Positions 1 through 13,400 of a stretch of DNA of 64,000 nt are shown here, one piece after another (within the stretch, counting starts at the first letter, position 1; the number at the start of each line of letters is the position of its first letter). The notes beneath the pieces were generated by a model. The model ran no database searches, had not been told where the DNA came from, and worked only from the letters and a program-made list of their open reading frames with translations. The DNA lies in assembly GCA_037783545.1 (NCBI GenBank), contig JBBELK010000028.1, positions 89,434 to 153,433 on the forward strand, in the 5' to 3' direction. Source of the stretch: Henricia sp. BOLD:AAB3569 (taxonomy: Eukaryota > Echinodermata > Asteroidea > Spinulosida > Echinasteridae). Made by a program: the position numbers and the translations under genes.

Positions 1-394
1 TGCGGAATATATACAGTTTGGAGCATGCCAAATTTGAAGTTGGTTGGAAAATTCCTTGATTTCCAAATTTGCCGGCATTTGGGACACACTTTGACATAAT
101 TCCCGTCACAATCTGGGGTGAGTCAACGGCCGTACAAATGTACACAAGCGCAGCGCAGGGTGTCCTAACAGCCACGGTTAGGGAATAACCACGTAGCCGA
201 GCTCCGCTTTCCCTAAACTCTGAAATTTCTCCGTCATTTCCCAGCGAAAATCTGTCAATTTTGCATGACAAGTGCGGAATATATACAGTTTGGAGCATGC
301 ACAATTTGAAGTTGGTTGAAAAATTCCTTGATTTCCAAATTTGCCGGCATTTGGGACACACTTTGACCTAATTCCCGTCACAATCTGGGGTGAG

Positions 395-2032
395 TCAACG
401 GCCGTACAAATGTACACCAGCGCAGCGCAGGGTGTACCAACAGCCACGGTAAGGGGAATAACCACGTAGCCGAGCTCCGCTTTCCCTAAACTCTGAAATG
501 TCTCCGTCATTTCCCAGCGAAAATCTGTCAATTTTGCATGACAAGTGCGGAATATATACAGTTTGGAGCATGCACAATTTGAAGTTGGTTGGAAAATTCC
601 TTGATTTCCAAATTTGCCGACATTTGGGACACACTTTGACCTAATTCCCGTCACAATCTGGGGTGAGTCAACGGCCGTACAAATGTACACAAGCGCAGCG
701 CAGGGTGTCCCAACAGCCACGGTTAGGGGAATAACCACGTAGTCGAGCTCCGCTTTCCCTAAACTCTGACATTTCTCCGTCATTTCCCAGCGAAAATCTG
801 TCAATTTTGCATGACAAGTGCGGAATATATACAGTTTGGAGCATGCAAAATTTGAAGTTGGTTGGAAAATTCCTTGATTTCCAAATTTGCCGGCATTTGG
901 GACACACTTTGACCTAATTCCCGTCACAATCTGGGGTGAGTCAACGGCCGTACAAATGTACACCAGCGCAGCGCAGGGTGTCCCAACAGCCACGGTTAGG
1001 GGAATAACCACGTAGCCGAGCTCCGCTTTCCCTAAACTCTGAAATTTCTCCGTCATTTCCCAGCGAAAATCTGTCAATTTTGCATGACAAGTGCGGAATA
1101 TATACAGTTTGGAGCATGCAAAATTTGAAGTTGGTTGGAAAATTCCTTGATTTCCAAATTTGCCGGTATTTGGGACACACTTTGACCTAATTCCCGTCAC
1201 AATCTGGGGTGAGTCAACGGCCGTACAAATGTACACCAGCGCAGCGCAGGGTGTACCAACAGCCACGGTAAGGGGAATAACCACGTAGCCGAGCTCCGCT
1301 TTCCCTAAACTCTGAAATGTCTCCGTCATTTCCCAGCGAAAATCTGTCAATTTTGCATGACAAGTGCGGAATATATACAGTTTGGAGCATGCAAAATTTG
1401 AAGTTGGTTGGAAAATTCCTTGATTTCCAAATTTGCCGACATTTGGGACACACTTTGACCTAATTCCCGTCACAATCTGGGGTGAGTCAACGGCCGTACA
1501 AATGTACACAAGCGCAGCGCAGGGTGTCCCAACAGCCACGGTTAGGGGAATAACCACGTAGTCGAGCTCCGCTTTCCCTAAACTCTGACATTTATCCGTC
1601 ATTTCCCAGCGAAAATCTGTCAATTTTGCATGACAAGTGCGGAATATATACAGTTTGGAGCATGCAAAATTTGAAGTTGGTTGGAAAATTCCTTGATTTC
1701 CAAATTTGCCGGCATTTGGGACACACTTTGACCTAATTCCCGTCACAATCTGGGGTGAGTCAACGGCCGTACAAATGTACACCAGCGCAGCGCAGGGTGT
1801 CCCAACAGCCACGGTTAGGGGAATAACCACGTAGCCGAGCTCCGCTTTCCCTAAACTCTGAAATTTCTCCGTCATTTCCCAGCGAAAATCTGTCAATTTT
1901 GCATGACAAGTGCGGAATATATACAGTTTGGAGCATGCAAAATTTGAAGTTGGTTGGAAAATTCCTTGATTTCCAAATTTGCCGGTATTTGGGACACACT
2001 TTGACCTAATTCCCGTCACAATCTGGGGTGAG
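395..2032. repeat. 3-monomer higher-order repeat, 819 bp, two tandem copies
   Basis: Copies are 395-1213 and 1214-2032. The first monomer of each carries the linked rare states GTGTACCAAC, GGTAAGGGG, GAAATGTCTCC and GCCGACA. The second carries GTAGTCGAGC with a CTGACATTT variant. The third carries GCCGGTATTTGGG. The order repeats exactly at 819 bp (3 x 273). The copies differ at a few bases, for example GCATGCACAAT at about 569 against GCATGCAAAAT at about 1388. Confidence 0.85.
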
Positions 2033-5000
2033 TCAACGGCCGTACAAATGTACACAAGCGCAGCGCAGGGTGTCCCAACAGCCACGGTTAGGGGAATAAC
2101 CACGTAGCCGAGCTCCGCTTTCTCTAAACTCTGAATTTTCTCCGTCATTTCCCAGCGAAAATCTGTCAATTTTGCATGACAAGTGCGGAATATATACAGT
2201 TTGGAGCATGCAAAATTTGAAGTTGGTTGGAAAATTCCTTGATTTCCAAATTTGCCGGCATTTGGGACACACTTTGACCTAATTCCCGTCACAATCTGGG
2301 GTGAGTCAACGGCCGTACAAATGTACACCAGCGCATGCGCAGCGCAGGGTGTCCCAACAGCCACGGTTAGGGGAATAACCACGTAGCCGAGCTCCGCTTT
2401 CCCTAAACTCTGACATTTCTCCGTCATTTCCCAGCGAAAATCTGTCAATTTTGCATGACAAGTGCGGAATATATACAGTTTGGAGCATGCAAAATTTGAA
2501 GTTGGTTGGAAAATTCCTTGATTTCCAAATTTGCCGGCATTTGGGTCACACTTTGACCTAATTCCCGTCACAATCTGGGGTGAGTCAACGGCCGTACAAA
2601 TGTACACCAGCGCATGCGCAGCGCAGGGTGTCCCAACAGCCACGGTTAGGGGAATAACCACGTAGCCGAGCTCCGCTTTCCCTAAACTCTGAAATTTCTC
2701 CGTCATTTCCCAGCGAAAATCTGTCAATTTTGCATGACAAGTGCGGAATATATACAGTTTGGAGCATGCAAAATTTGAAGTTGGTTGGAAAATTCCTTGA
2801 TTTCCAAAATTGCCGGCATTTGGGACACACTTTGACCTAATTCCCGTCACAATCTGGGTGAGTCAACGGCCGTACAAATGTACACCAGCGCATGCGCAGC
2901 GCAGGGTGTCCCAACAGCCACGGTTAGGGGAATAACCACGTAGCCGAGCTCCGCTTTCCCTAAACTCTGAAATTTCTCGGTCATTTCCCAGCGAAAATCT
3001 GTCAATTTTGCATGACAAGTGCGGAATATATACAGTTTGGAGCATGCAAAATTTGAAGTTGGTTGGAAAATTCCTTGATTTCCAAAATTGCCGGCATTTG
3101 GGACACACTTTGACCTAATTCCCGTCACAATCTGAGGTGAGTCAACGGCCGTACAAATGTACACCAGCGCATGCGCAGCGCAGGGTGTCCCAACAGCCAC
3201 GGTTAGGGGAATAACCACATAGCCGAGCTCCGCTTTCCCTAAACTCTGAAATTTCTCGGTCATTTCCCAGCGAAAATCAGTCAATTTTGCATGACAAGTG
3301 CGGAATATATACAGTTTTGAGCATGCAAAATTTGAAGTTGGTTGGAAAATTCCTTGATTTCCAAATTTGCCGGCATTTGGGACACACTTTGACCTAATTC
3401 CCGTCACTATCTGGGGTGAGTCAACGGCCGTACAAATGTACACCAGCGCATGCGCAGCGCAGGGTGTCCCAACAGCCACGGTTAGGGGAATAACCACGTA
3501 GCCGAGCTCCGCTTTCCCTAAACTCTGACATTTCTCCGTCATTTCCCAGCGAAAATCTGTCAATTTTGAATGACAAGTGCGGAATATATACAGTTTGGAG
3601 CATGCAAAATTTGAAGTTGGTTGGAAAATTCCTTGATTTCCAAATTTGCCGGCATTTGGGACACACTTTGACCTAATTCCCGTCACAATCTGGGGTGAGT
3701 CAACGGCCGTACAAATGTACACAAGCGCAGCGCAGGGTGTCCCAACAGCCACGGTTAGGGGAATAACCACGTAGCCGAGCTCCGCTTTCCCTAAACTCTG
3801 ACATTTCTCCGTCATTTCCCAGCGAAAATCTGTCAATTTTGCATGACAAGTGCGGAATATATACAGTTTGGAGCATGCAAATTTGAAGTTGGTTGGAAAA
3901 TTCCTTGATTTCCAAATTTGCCGGCATTTGGGACACACTTTGACCTAATTCCCGTCACAATCTGGGGTGAGTCAACGGCCGTACAAATTTACACCAGCGT
4001 AGCGCAGGGTGTCCCAACAGCCACGGTTAGGGGAATAACCACGTAGCCGAGCTCCGCTTTCCCTAAACTCTGAAATTTCTCCGTCATTTCCCAGCGAAAA
4101 TCTGTCAATTTTGCATGACAAGTGCGGAATATATACAGTTTGGAGCATGCAAAATTTGAAGTTGGTTGGAAAATTCCTTGATTTCCAAATTTGCCGGCAT
4201 TTGGGACACACTTTGACCTAATTCCCGTCACAATCTGGGGTGAGTCAACGGCCGTACAAATGTACACCAGCGCATGCGCAGCGCAGGGTGTCCCAACAGC
4301 CACGGTTAGGGGAATAACCACGTAGCCGAGCTCCGCTTTCCCTAAACTCTGAAATTTCTCCGTCATTTCCCAGCGAAAATCTGTCAATTTTGCATGACAA
4401 GTGCGGAATATATACAGTTTGGAGCATGCCAAATTTGAAGTTGGTTGGAAAATTCCTTGATTTCCAAATTTGCCGGCATTTGGGACACACTTTGACATAA
4501 TTCCCGTCACAATCTGGGGTGAGTCAACGGCCGTACAAATGTACACAAGCGCAGCGCAGGGTGTCCCAACAGCCACGGTTAGGGGAATAACCACGTAGCC
4601 GAGCTCCGCTTTCCCTAAACTCTGAAATTTCTCCGTCATTTCCCAGCGAAAATCTGTCAATTTTGCATGACAAGTGCGGAATATATACAGTTTGGAGCAT
4701 GCAAAATTTGAAGTTGGTTGGAAAATTCCTTGATTTCCAAATTTGCCGGTATTTGGGACACACTTTGACCTAATTCCCGTCACAATCTGGGGTGAGTCAA
4801 CGGCCGTACAAATGTACACAAGCGCAGCGCAGGGTGTCCCAACAGCCACGGTTAGGGGAATAACCACGTAGCCGAGCTCCGCTTTCCCTAAACTCTGAAA
4901 TTTCTCCGTCATTTCCCAGCGAAAATCTGTCAATTTTGCATGACAAGTGCGGAATATATACAGTTTGGAGCATGTAAAATTTGAAGTTGGTTGGAAAATT

Positions 5001-5385
5001 CCTTGATTTCCAAATTTGCCGGCATTTGGGACACACTTTGACCTAATTCCCGTCACAATCTGGGGTGAGTCAACGGCCGTACAAATGTACACAAGCGCAG
5101 CGCAGGGTGTCCCAACAGCCACGGTTAGGGGAATAACCACGTAGCCGAGCTCCGCTTTCCCTAAACTCTGACATTTCTCCGTCATTTCCCAGCGAAAATC
5201 TGTCAATTTTGCATGACAAGTGCGGAATATATACAGTTTGGAGCATGCAAAATTTGAAGTTGGTTGGAAAATTCCTTGATTTCCAAATTTGCCGGCATTT
5301 GGGACACACTTTGACCTAATTCCCGTCACAATCTGGGGTGAGTCAACGGCCGTACAAATTTACACCAGCGTAGCGCAGGGTGTCC

Positions 5386-8300
5386 AACAGCCACGGTTAG
5401 GGGAATAACCACGTAGCCGAGCTCCGCTTTCCCTAAACTCTGAAATTTCTCCGTCATTTCCCAGCGAAAATCTGTCAATTTTGCATGACAAGTGCGGAAT
5501 ATATACAGTTTGGAGCATGCAAAATTTGAAGTTGGTTGGAAAATTCCTTGATTTCCAAATTTGCCGGCATTTGGGACACACTTTGACCTAATTCCCGTCA
5601 CAATCTGGGGTGAGTCAACGGCCGTACAAATGTACACCAGCGCATGCGCAGCGCAGGGTGTCCCAACAGCCACGGTTAGGGGAATAACCACGTAGCCGAG
5701 CTCCGCTTTCCCTAAACTCTGAAATTTCTCCGTCATTTCCCAGCGAAAATCTGTCAATTTTGCATGACAAGTGCGGAATATATACAGTTTGGAGCATGCC
5801 AAATTTGAAGTTGGTTGGAAAATTCCTTGATTTCCAAATTTGCCGGCATTTGGGACACACTTTGACATAATTCCCGTCACAATCTGGGTGAGTCAACGGC
5901 CGTACAAATGTACACAAGCGCAGCGCAGGGTGTCCCAACAGCCACGGTTAGGGGAATAACCACGTAGCCGAGCTCCGCTTTCCCTAAACTCTGAATTTCT
6001 CCGTCATTTCCCAGCGAAAATCTGTCAATTTTGCATGACAAGTGCGGAATATATACAGTTTGGAGCATGCAAAATTTGAAGTTGGTTGGAAAATTCCTTG
6101 ATTTCCAAATTTGCCGGTATTTGGGACACACTTTGACCTAATTCCCGTCACAATCTGGGGTGAGTCAACGGCCGTACAAATGTACACAAGCGCAGCGCAG
6201 GGTGTCCCAACAGCCACGGTTAGGGGAATAACCACGTAGCCGAGCTCCGCTTTCCCTAAACTCTGAAATTTCTCCGTCATTTCCCAGCGAAAATCTGTCA
6301 ATTTTGCATGACAAGTGCGGAATATATACAGTTTGGAGCATGCAAAATTTGAAGTTGGTTGGAAAATTCCTTGATTTCCAAATTTGCCGGTATTTGGGAC
6401 ACACTTTGACCTAATTCCCGTCACAATCTGGGGTGAGTCAACGGCCGTACAAATGTACACAAGCGCAGCGCAGGGTGTCCCAACAGCTACGGTTAGGGGA
6501 ATAACCACGTAGCCGAGCTCCGCTTTCCCTAAACTCTGAAATTTCTCCGTCATTTCCAGCGAAAATCTGTCAATTTTGCATGACAAGTGCGGAATATATA
6601 CAGTTTGGAGCATGCCAAATTTGAAGTTGGTTGGAAATTCCTTGATTTCCAAATTTGCCGACATTTGGGACACACTTTGACCTAATTCCCGTCACAATCT
6701 GGGGTGAGTCAACGGCCGTACAAATGTACACAAGCGCAGCGCAGGGTGTCCCAACAGCCACGGTTAGGGGAATAACCACGTAGCCGAGCTCGCTTTCTCT
6801 AAACTCTGAATTTTCTCCGTCATTTCCCAGCGAAAATCTGTCAATTTTGCATGACAAGTGCGGAATATATACAGTTTGGAGCATGCAAAATTTGAAGTTG
6901 GTTGGAAAATTCCTTGACAAATTTTGCCGGCATTTGGGACACACTTTGACATAATTCCCGTCACAATCTGGGGTGAGTCAACGGCCGTACAAATGTACAC
7001 AAGCGCAGCGCAGGGTGTCCTAACAGCCACGGTTAGGGGAATAACCACGTAGCCGAGCTCCGCTTTCCCTAAACTCTGAAATTTCTCCGTCATTTCCCAG
7101 CGAAAATCTGTCAATTTTGCATGACAAGTGCGGAATATATACAGTTTGGAGCATGCACAATTTGAAGTTGGTTGAAAAATTCCTTGATTTCCAAATTTGC
7201 CGGCATTTGGGACACACTTTGACCTAATTCCCGTCACAATCTGGGGTGAGTCAACGGCCGTACAAATGTACACCAGCGCAGCGCAGGGTGTACCAACAGC
7301 CACGGTTAGGGGAATAACCACGTAGCCGAGCTCCGCTTTCCCTAAACTCTGAAATGTCTCCGTCATTTCCCAGCGAAAATCTGTCAATTTTGCATGACAA
7401 GTGCGGAATATATACAGTTTGGAGCATGCAAAATTTGAAGTTGGTTGGAAAATTCCTTGATTTCCAAATTTGCCGGCATTTGGGTCACACTTTGACCTAA
7501 TTCCCGTCACAATCTGGGGTGAGTCAACGGCCGTACAAATGTACACCAGCGCATGCGCAGCGCAGGGTGTCCCAACAGCCACGGTTAGGGGAATAACCAC
7601 GTAGCCGAGCTCCGCTTTCCCTAAACTCTGAAATTTCTCCGTCATTTCCCAGCGAAAATCTGTCAATTTTGCATGACAAGTGCGGAATATATACAGTTTG
7701 GAGCATGCCAAATTTGAAGTTGGTTGGAAAATTCCTTGATTTCCAAATTTGCCGGCATTTGGGACACACTTTGACATAATTCCCGTCACAATCTGGGGTG
7801 AGTCAACGGCCGTACAAATGTACACAAGCGCAGCGCAGGGTGTCCTAACAGCCACGGTTAGGGGAATAACCACGTAGCCGAGCTCCGCTTTCCCTAAACT
7901 CTGAAATTTCTCCGTCATTTCCCAGCGAAAATCTGTCAATTTTGCATGACAAGTGCGGAATATATACAGTTTGGAGCATGCACAATTGAAGTTGGTTGAA
8001 AGAATTCCTTGATTTCCAAATTTGCCGGCATTTGGGACACACTTTGACCTAATTCCCGTCACAATCTGGGGTGAGTCAACGGCCGTACAAATGTACACCA
8101 GCGCAGCGCAGGGTGTACCAACAGCCACGGTTAGGGGAATAACCACGTAGCCGAGCTCCGCTTTCCCTAAACTCTGAAATGTCTCCGTCATTTCCCAGCG
8201 AAAATCTGTCAATTTTGCATGACAAGTGCGGAATATATACAGTTTGGAGCATGCAAAATTTGAAGTTGGTTGGAAAATTCCTTGATTTCCAAATTTGCCG

Positions 8301-10470
8301 ACATTTGGGACACACTTTGACCTAATTCCCGTCACAATCTGGGGTGAGTCAACGGCCGTACAAATGTACACAAGCGCAGCGCAGGGTGTCCCAACAGCCA
8401 CGGTTAGGGAATAACCACGTAGTCGAGCTCCGCTTTCCCTAAACTCTGACATTTCTCCGTCATTTCCCAGCGAAAATCTGTCAATTTTGGCATGACAAGT
8501 GCGGAATATATACAGTTTGGAGCATGCAAAATTTGAAGTTGGTTGGAAAATTCCTTGATTTCCAAATTTGCCGGCATTTGGGACACACTTTGACCTAATT
8601 CCCGTCACAATCTGGGGTGAGTCAACGGCCGTACAAATGTACACCAGCGCAGCGCAGGGTGTCCCAACAGCCACGGTTAGGGGAATAACCACGTAGCCGA
8701 GCTCCGCTTTCCCTAAACTCTGAAATTTCTCCGTCATTTCCCAAGCGAAAATCTGTCAATTTTGCATGACAAGTGCGGAATATATACAGTTTGGAGCATG
8801 CAAAATTTGAAGTTGGTTGGAAAATTCCTTGATTTCCAAATTTGCCGGCATTTGGGACACACTTTGACCTAATTCCCGTCACAATCTGGGGTGAGGTCAA
8901 CGGCCGTACAGATGTACACCAGCGCATGCGCAGCGCAGGGTGTCCCAACAGCACGGTTAGGGGAATAACCACGTAGCCGAGCTCCGCTTTCCCTAAACTC
9001 TGAAATTTCTCCGTCATTTCCCAGCGAAAATCTGTCAATTTTGCATGACAAGTGCGGAATATATACAGTTTGGAGCATGCAAAATTTGAAGTTGGTTGGA
9101 AAATTCCTTGATTTCCAAATTTGCCGGCATTTGGGACACACTTTGACCTAATTCCCGTCACAATCTGGGGTGAGTCAACGGCCGTACAAATGTACACAAG
9201 CGCAGCGCAGGGATGTCCCAACCAGCCCCACGGTTAGGGGAATAACCACGTAGCCGAGCTCCGCTTTCCCCTAAACTCTGAAATTTCTCCGTCATTTCCC
9301 AGCGAAAATCTGTCAATTTTGCATGACAAGTGCGGAATATATACAGTTTGGAGCATGCAAAATTTGAAGTTGGTTGAAAAATTCCTTGATTTCCAAATTT
9401 GCCGGCATTTGGGACACACTTTGACCTAATTCCCGTCACAATCTGGGGTGAGTCAACGGCCGTACAAATGTACACCAGCGCAGCGCAGGGTGTCCCAACA
9501 GCCACGGTTAGGGGAATAACCACGTAGCCGAGCTCCGCTTTCCCTAAACTCTGAAATTTCTCCGTCATTTCCAAGCGAAAATCTGTCAATTTTGCATGAC
9601 AAGTGCGGAATATATACAGTTTGGAGCATGCAAAATTTGAAGTTGGTTGGAAAATTCCTTGATTTCCAAATTTGCCGGCATTTGGGACACACTTTGACCT
9701 AATTCCCGTCACAATCTGGGGTGAGTCAACGGCCGTACAGATGTACACCAGCGCATGCGCAGCGCAGGGTGTCCCAACAGCCACGGTTAGGGGAATAACC
9801 ACGTAGCCGAGCTCCGCTTTCCCTAAACTCTGAAATTTCTCCGTCATTTCCCAGCGAAAATCTGTCAATTTTGCATGACAAGTGCGGAATATATACAGTT
9901 TGGAGCATGCCAAAATTGAAGTTGGTTGGAAAATTCCTTGATTTCCAAATTTGCCGGCATTTGGGACACACTTTGACCTAATTCCCGTCACAATCTGGGG
10001 TGAGTCAACGGCCGTACAAATGTACACCAGCGCATGCGCAGCGCAGGGTGCCCAACAGCCACGGTTAGGGGAATAACCACGTAGCCGAGCTCCGCTTTCC
10101 CTAAACTCTGAAATTTCTCCGTCATTTCCCAGCGAAAATCTGTCAATTTTGCATGACAAGTGCGGAATATATACAGTTTGGAGCATGCAAAATTTGAAGT
10201 TGGTTGGAAAATTCCTTGATTTCCAAATTTGCCGGCATTTGGGACACACTTTGACCTAATTCCGTCACAATCTGGGGTGAGTCAACGGCCGTACAAATGT
10301 ACACAAGCGCAGCGCAGGGTGTCCCAACAGCCACGGTTAGGGAATAACCACGTAGCCGAGCTCCGCTTTCCCTAAACTCTGAAATGTCTCCGTCATTTCC
10401 CAGCGAAAATCTGTCAATTTTGCATGACAAGTGCGGAATATATACAGTTTGGAGCATGCAAAATTGAAGT
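5386..10470. other. Indel-rich zone of the left array, error-like
   Basis: About 20 private one-base length changes lie here, for example near 5386, 5887, 5990, 6555, 6636, 6790, 7986, 8000, 8407, 8489, 8744, 8895, 8952, 9212-9225, 9268, 10050, 10262, 10342 and 10465. There is also a 5-base change at about 6918 (CCTTGACAAATTTTGCC). They fall in many positions of the unit and are mostly not shared by sister copies. Neighbouring array from 10.5 kb on has almost none. They read as consensus errors of a collapsed or low-quality stretch, though degenerate monomers cannot be excluded. Confidence 0.6.
7524..8894. repeat. Five-monomer block duplicated at 11930-13300
   Basis: Monomer starts at 7524, 8076, 8349 and 8622 match 11930, 12482, 12755 and 13028 at a constant offset of 4406 bp. 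The same variant order is present: a 279-bp TGCCAAATTT unit, a GTGTCCTAAC / TGCACAAT unit, a GTGTACCAAC / GAAATGTCTCC / GCCGACA unit, a GTAGTCGAGC / CTGACATTT unit, then a plain unit. The left copy carries extra one-base indels (near 7986, 8000, 8407 and 8489) that the right copy lacks, consistent with the error-like zone described elsewhere. Confidence 0.8.
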
Positions 10471-13400
10471 TGGTTGAAAAATTCCTTGATTTCCAAATTT
10501 GCCGGCATTTGGGACACACTTTGACCTAATTCCCGTCACAATCTGGGGTGAGTCAACGGCCGTACAAATGTACACCAGCGCATGCGCAGCGCAGGGTGTC
10601 CCAACAGCCACGGTTAGGGGAATAACCACGTAGCCGAGCTCCGCTTTCCCTAAACTCTGAAATTTCTCCGTCATTTCCCAGCGAAAATCTGTCAATTTTG
10701 CATGACAAGTGCGGAATATATACAGTTTGGAGCATGCCAAATTTGAAGTTGGTTGGAAAATTCCTTGATTTCCAAATTTGCCGGCATTTGGGACACACTT
10801 TGACATAATTCCCGTCACAATCTGGGGTGAGTCAACGGCCGTACAAATGTACACAAGCGCAGCGCAGGGTGTCCCAACAGCCACGGTTAGGGGAATAACC
10901 ACGTAGCCGAGCTCCGCTTTCCCTAAACTCTGAAATTTCTCCGTCATTTCCCAGCGAAAATCTGTCAATTTTGCATGACAAGTGCGGAATATATACAGTT
11001 TGGAGCATGCAAAATTTGAAGTTGGTTGGAAAATTCCTTGATTTCCAAATTTGCCGGTATTTGGGACACACTTTGACCTAATTCCCGTCACAATCTGGGG
11101 TGAGTCAACGGCCGTACAAATGTACACAAGCGCAGCGCAGGGTGTCCCAACAGCCACGGTTAGGGGAATAACCACGTAGCCGAGCTCCGCTTTCCCTAAA
11201 CTCTGAAATTTCTCCGTCATTTCCGAGCGAAAATCTGTCAATTTTGCATGACAAGTGCGGAATATATACAGTTTGGAGCATGCAAAATTTGAAGTTGGTT
11301 GGAAAATTCCTTGATTTCCAAATTTGCCGGTATTTGGGACACACTTTGACCTAATTCCCGTCACAATCTGGGGTGAGTCAACGGCCGTACAAATGTACAC
11401 AAGCGCAGCGCAGGGTGTCCCAACAGCTACGGTTAGGGGAATAACCACGTAGCCGAGCTCCGCTTTCCCTAAACTCTGAAATTTCTCCGTCATTTCCCAG
11501 CGAAAATCTGTCAATTTTGCATGACAAGTGCGGAATATATACAGTTTGGAGCATGCCAAATTTGAAGTTGGTTGGAAAATTCCTTGATTTCCAAATTTGC
11601 CGACATTTGGGACACACTTTGACCTAATTCCCGTCACAATCTGGGGTGAGTCAACGGCCGTACAAATGTACACCAGCGCATGCGCAGCGCAGGGTGTCCC
11701 AACAGCCACGGTTAGGGGAATAACCACGTAGCCGAGCTCCGCTTTCCCTAAACTCTGACATTTCTCCGTCATTTCCCAGCGAAAATCTGTCAATTTTGCA
11801 TGACAAGTGCGGAATATATACAGTTTGGAGCATGCAAAATTTGAAGTTGGTTGGAAAATTCCTTGATTTCCAAATTTGCCGGCATTTGGGTCACACTTTG
11901 ACCTAATTCCCGTCACAATCTGGGGTGAGTCAACGGCCGTACAAATGTACACCAGCGCATGCGCAGCGCAGGGTGTCCCAACAGCCACGGTTAGGGGAAT
12001 AACCACGTAGCCGAGCTCCGCTTTCCCTAAACTCTGAAATTTCTCCGTCATTTCCCAGCGAAAATCTGTCAATTTTGCATGACAAGTGCGGAATATATAC
12101 AGTTTGGAGCATGCCAAATTTGAAGTTGGTTGGAAAATTCCTTGATTTCCAAATTTGCCGGCATTTGGGACACACTTTGACATAATTCCCGTCACAATCT
12201 GGGGTGAGTCAACGGCCGTACAAATGTACACAAGCGCAGCGCAGGGTGTCCTAACAGCCACGGTTAGGGGAATAACCACGTAGCCGAGCTCCGCTTTCCC
12301 TAAACTCTGAAATTTCTCCGTCATTTCCCAGCGAAAATCTGTCAATTTTGCATGACAAGTGCGGAATATATACAGTTTGGAGCATGCACAATTTGAAGTT
12401 GGTTGAAAAATTCCTTGATTTCCAAATTTGCCGGCATTTGGGACACACTTTGACCTAATTCCCGTCACAATCTGGGGTGAGTCAACGGCCGTACAAATGT
12501 ACACCAGCGCAGCGCAGGGTGTACCAACAGCCACGGTTAGGGGAATAACCACGTAGCCGAGCTCCGCTTTCCCTAAACTCTGAAATGTCTCCGTCATTTC
12601 CCAGCGAAAATCTGTCAATTTTGCATGACAAGTGCGGAATATATACAGTTTGGAGCATGCAAAATTTGAAGTTGGTTGGAAAATTCCTTGATTTCCAAAT
12701 TTGCCGACATTTGGGACACACTTTGACCTAATTCCCGTCACAATCTGGGGTGAGTCAACGGCCGTACAAATGTACACAAGCGCAGCGCAGGGTGTCCCAA
12801 CAGCCACGGTTAGGGGAATAACCACGTAGTCGAGCTCCGCTTTCCCTAAACTCTGACATTTCTCCGTCATTTCCCAGCGAAAATCTGTCAATTTTGCATG
12901 ACAAGTGCGGAATATATACAGTTTGGAGCATGCAAAATTTGAAGTTGGTTGGAAAATTCCTTGATTTCCAAATTTGCCGGCATTTGGGACACACTTTGAC
13001 CTAATTCCCGTCACAATCTGGGGTGAGTCAACGGCCGTACAAATGTACACCAGCGCAGCGCAGGGTGTCCCAACAGACACGGTTAGGGGAATAACCACGT
13101 AGCCGAGCTCCGCTTTCCCTAAACTCTGAAATTTCTCCGTCATTTCCAAGCGAAAATCTGTCAATTTTGCATGACAAGTGCGGAATATATACAGTTTGGA
13201 GCATGCAAAATTTGAAGTTGGTTGGAAAATTCCTTGATTTCCAAATTTGCCGGCATTTGGGACACACTTTGACCTAATTCCCGTCACAATCTGGGGTGAG
13301 TCAACGGCCGTACAGATGTACACCAGCGCATGCGCAGCGCAGGGTGTCCCAACAGCCACGGTTAGGGGAATAACCACGTAGCCGAGCTCCGCTTTCCCTA

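Noticed and set aside
395-634. Repeated 79- and 81-codon minus-strand open frames (MCPKCRQIWKSRNF type) in most monomers
   Set aside because: This is the second open frame of the monomer, ending in the constant TGA of the GAGTCA block. It overlaps the other open frame and has no domain. The Cys pairs look like a zinc motif by chance.
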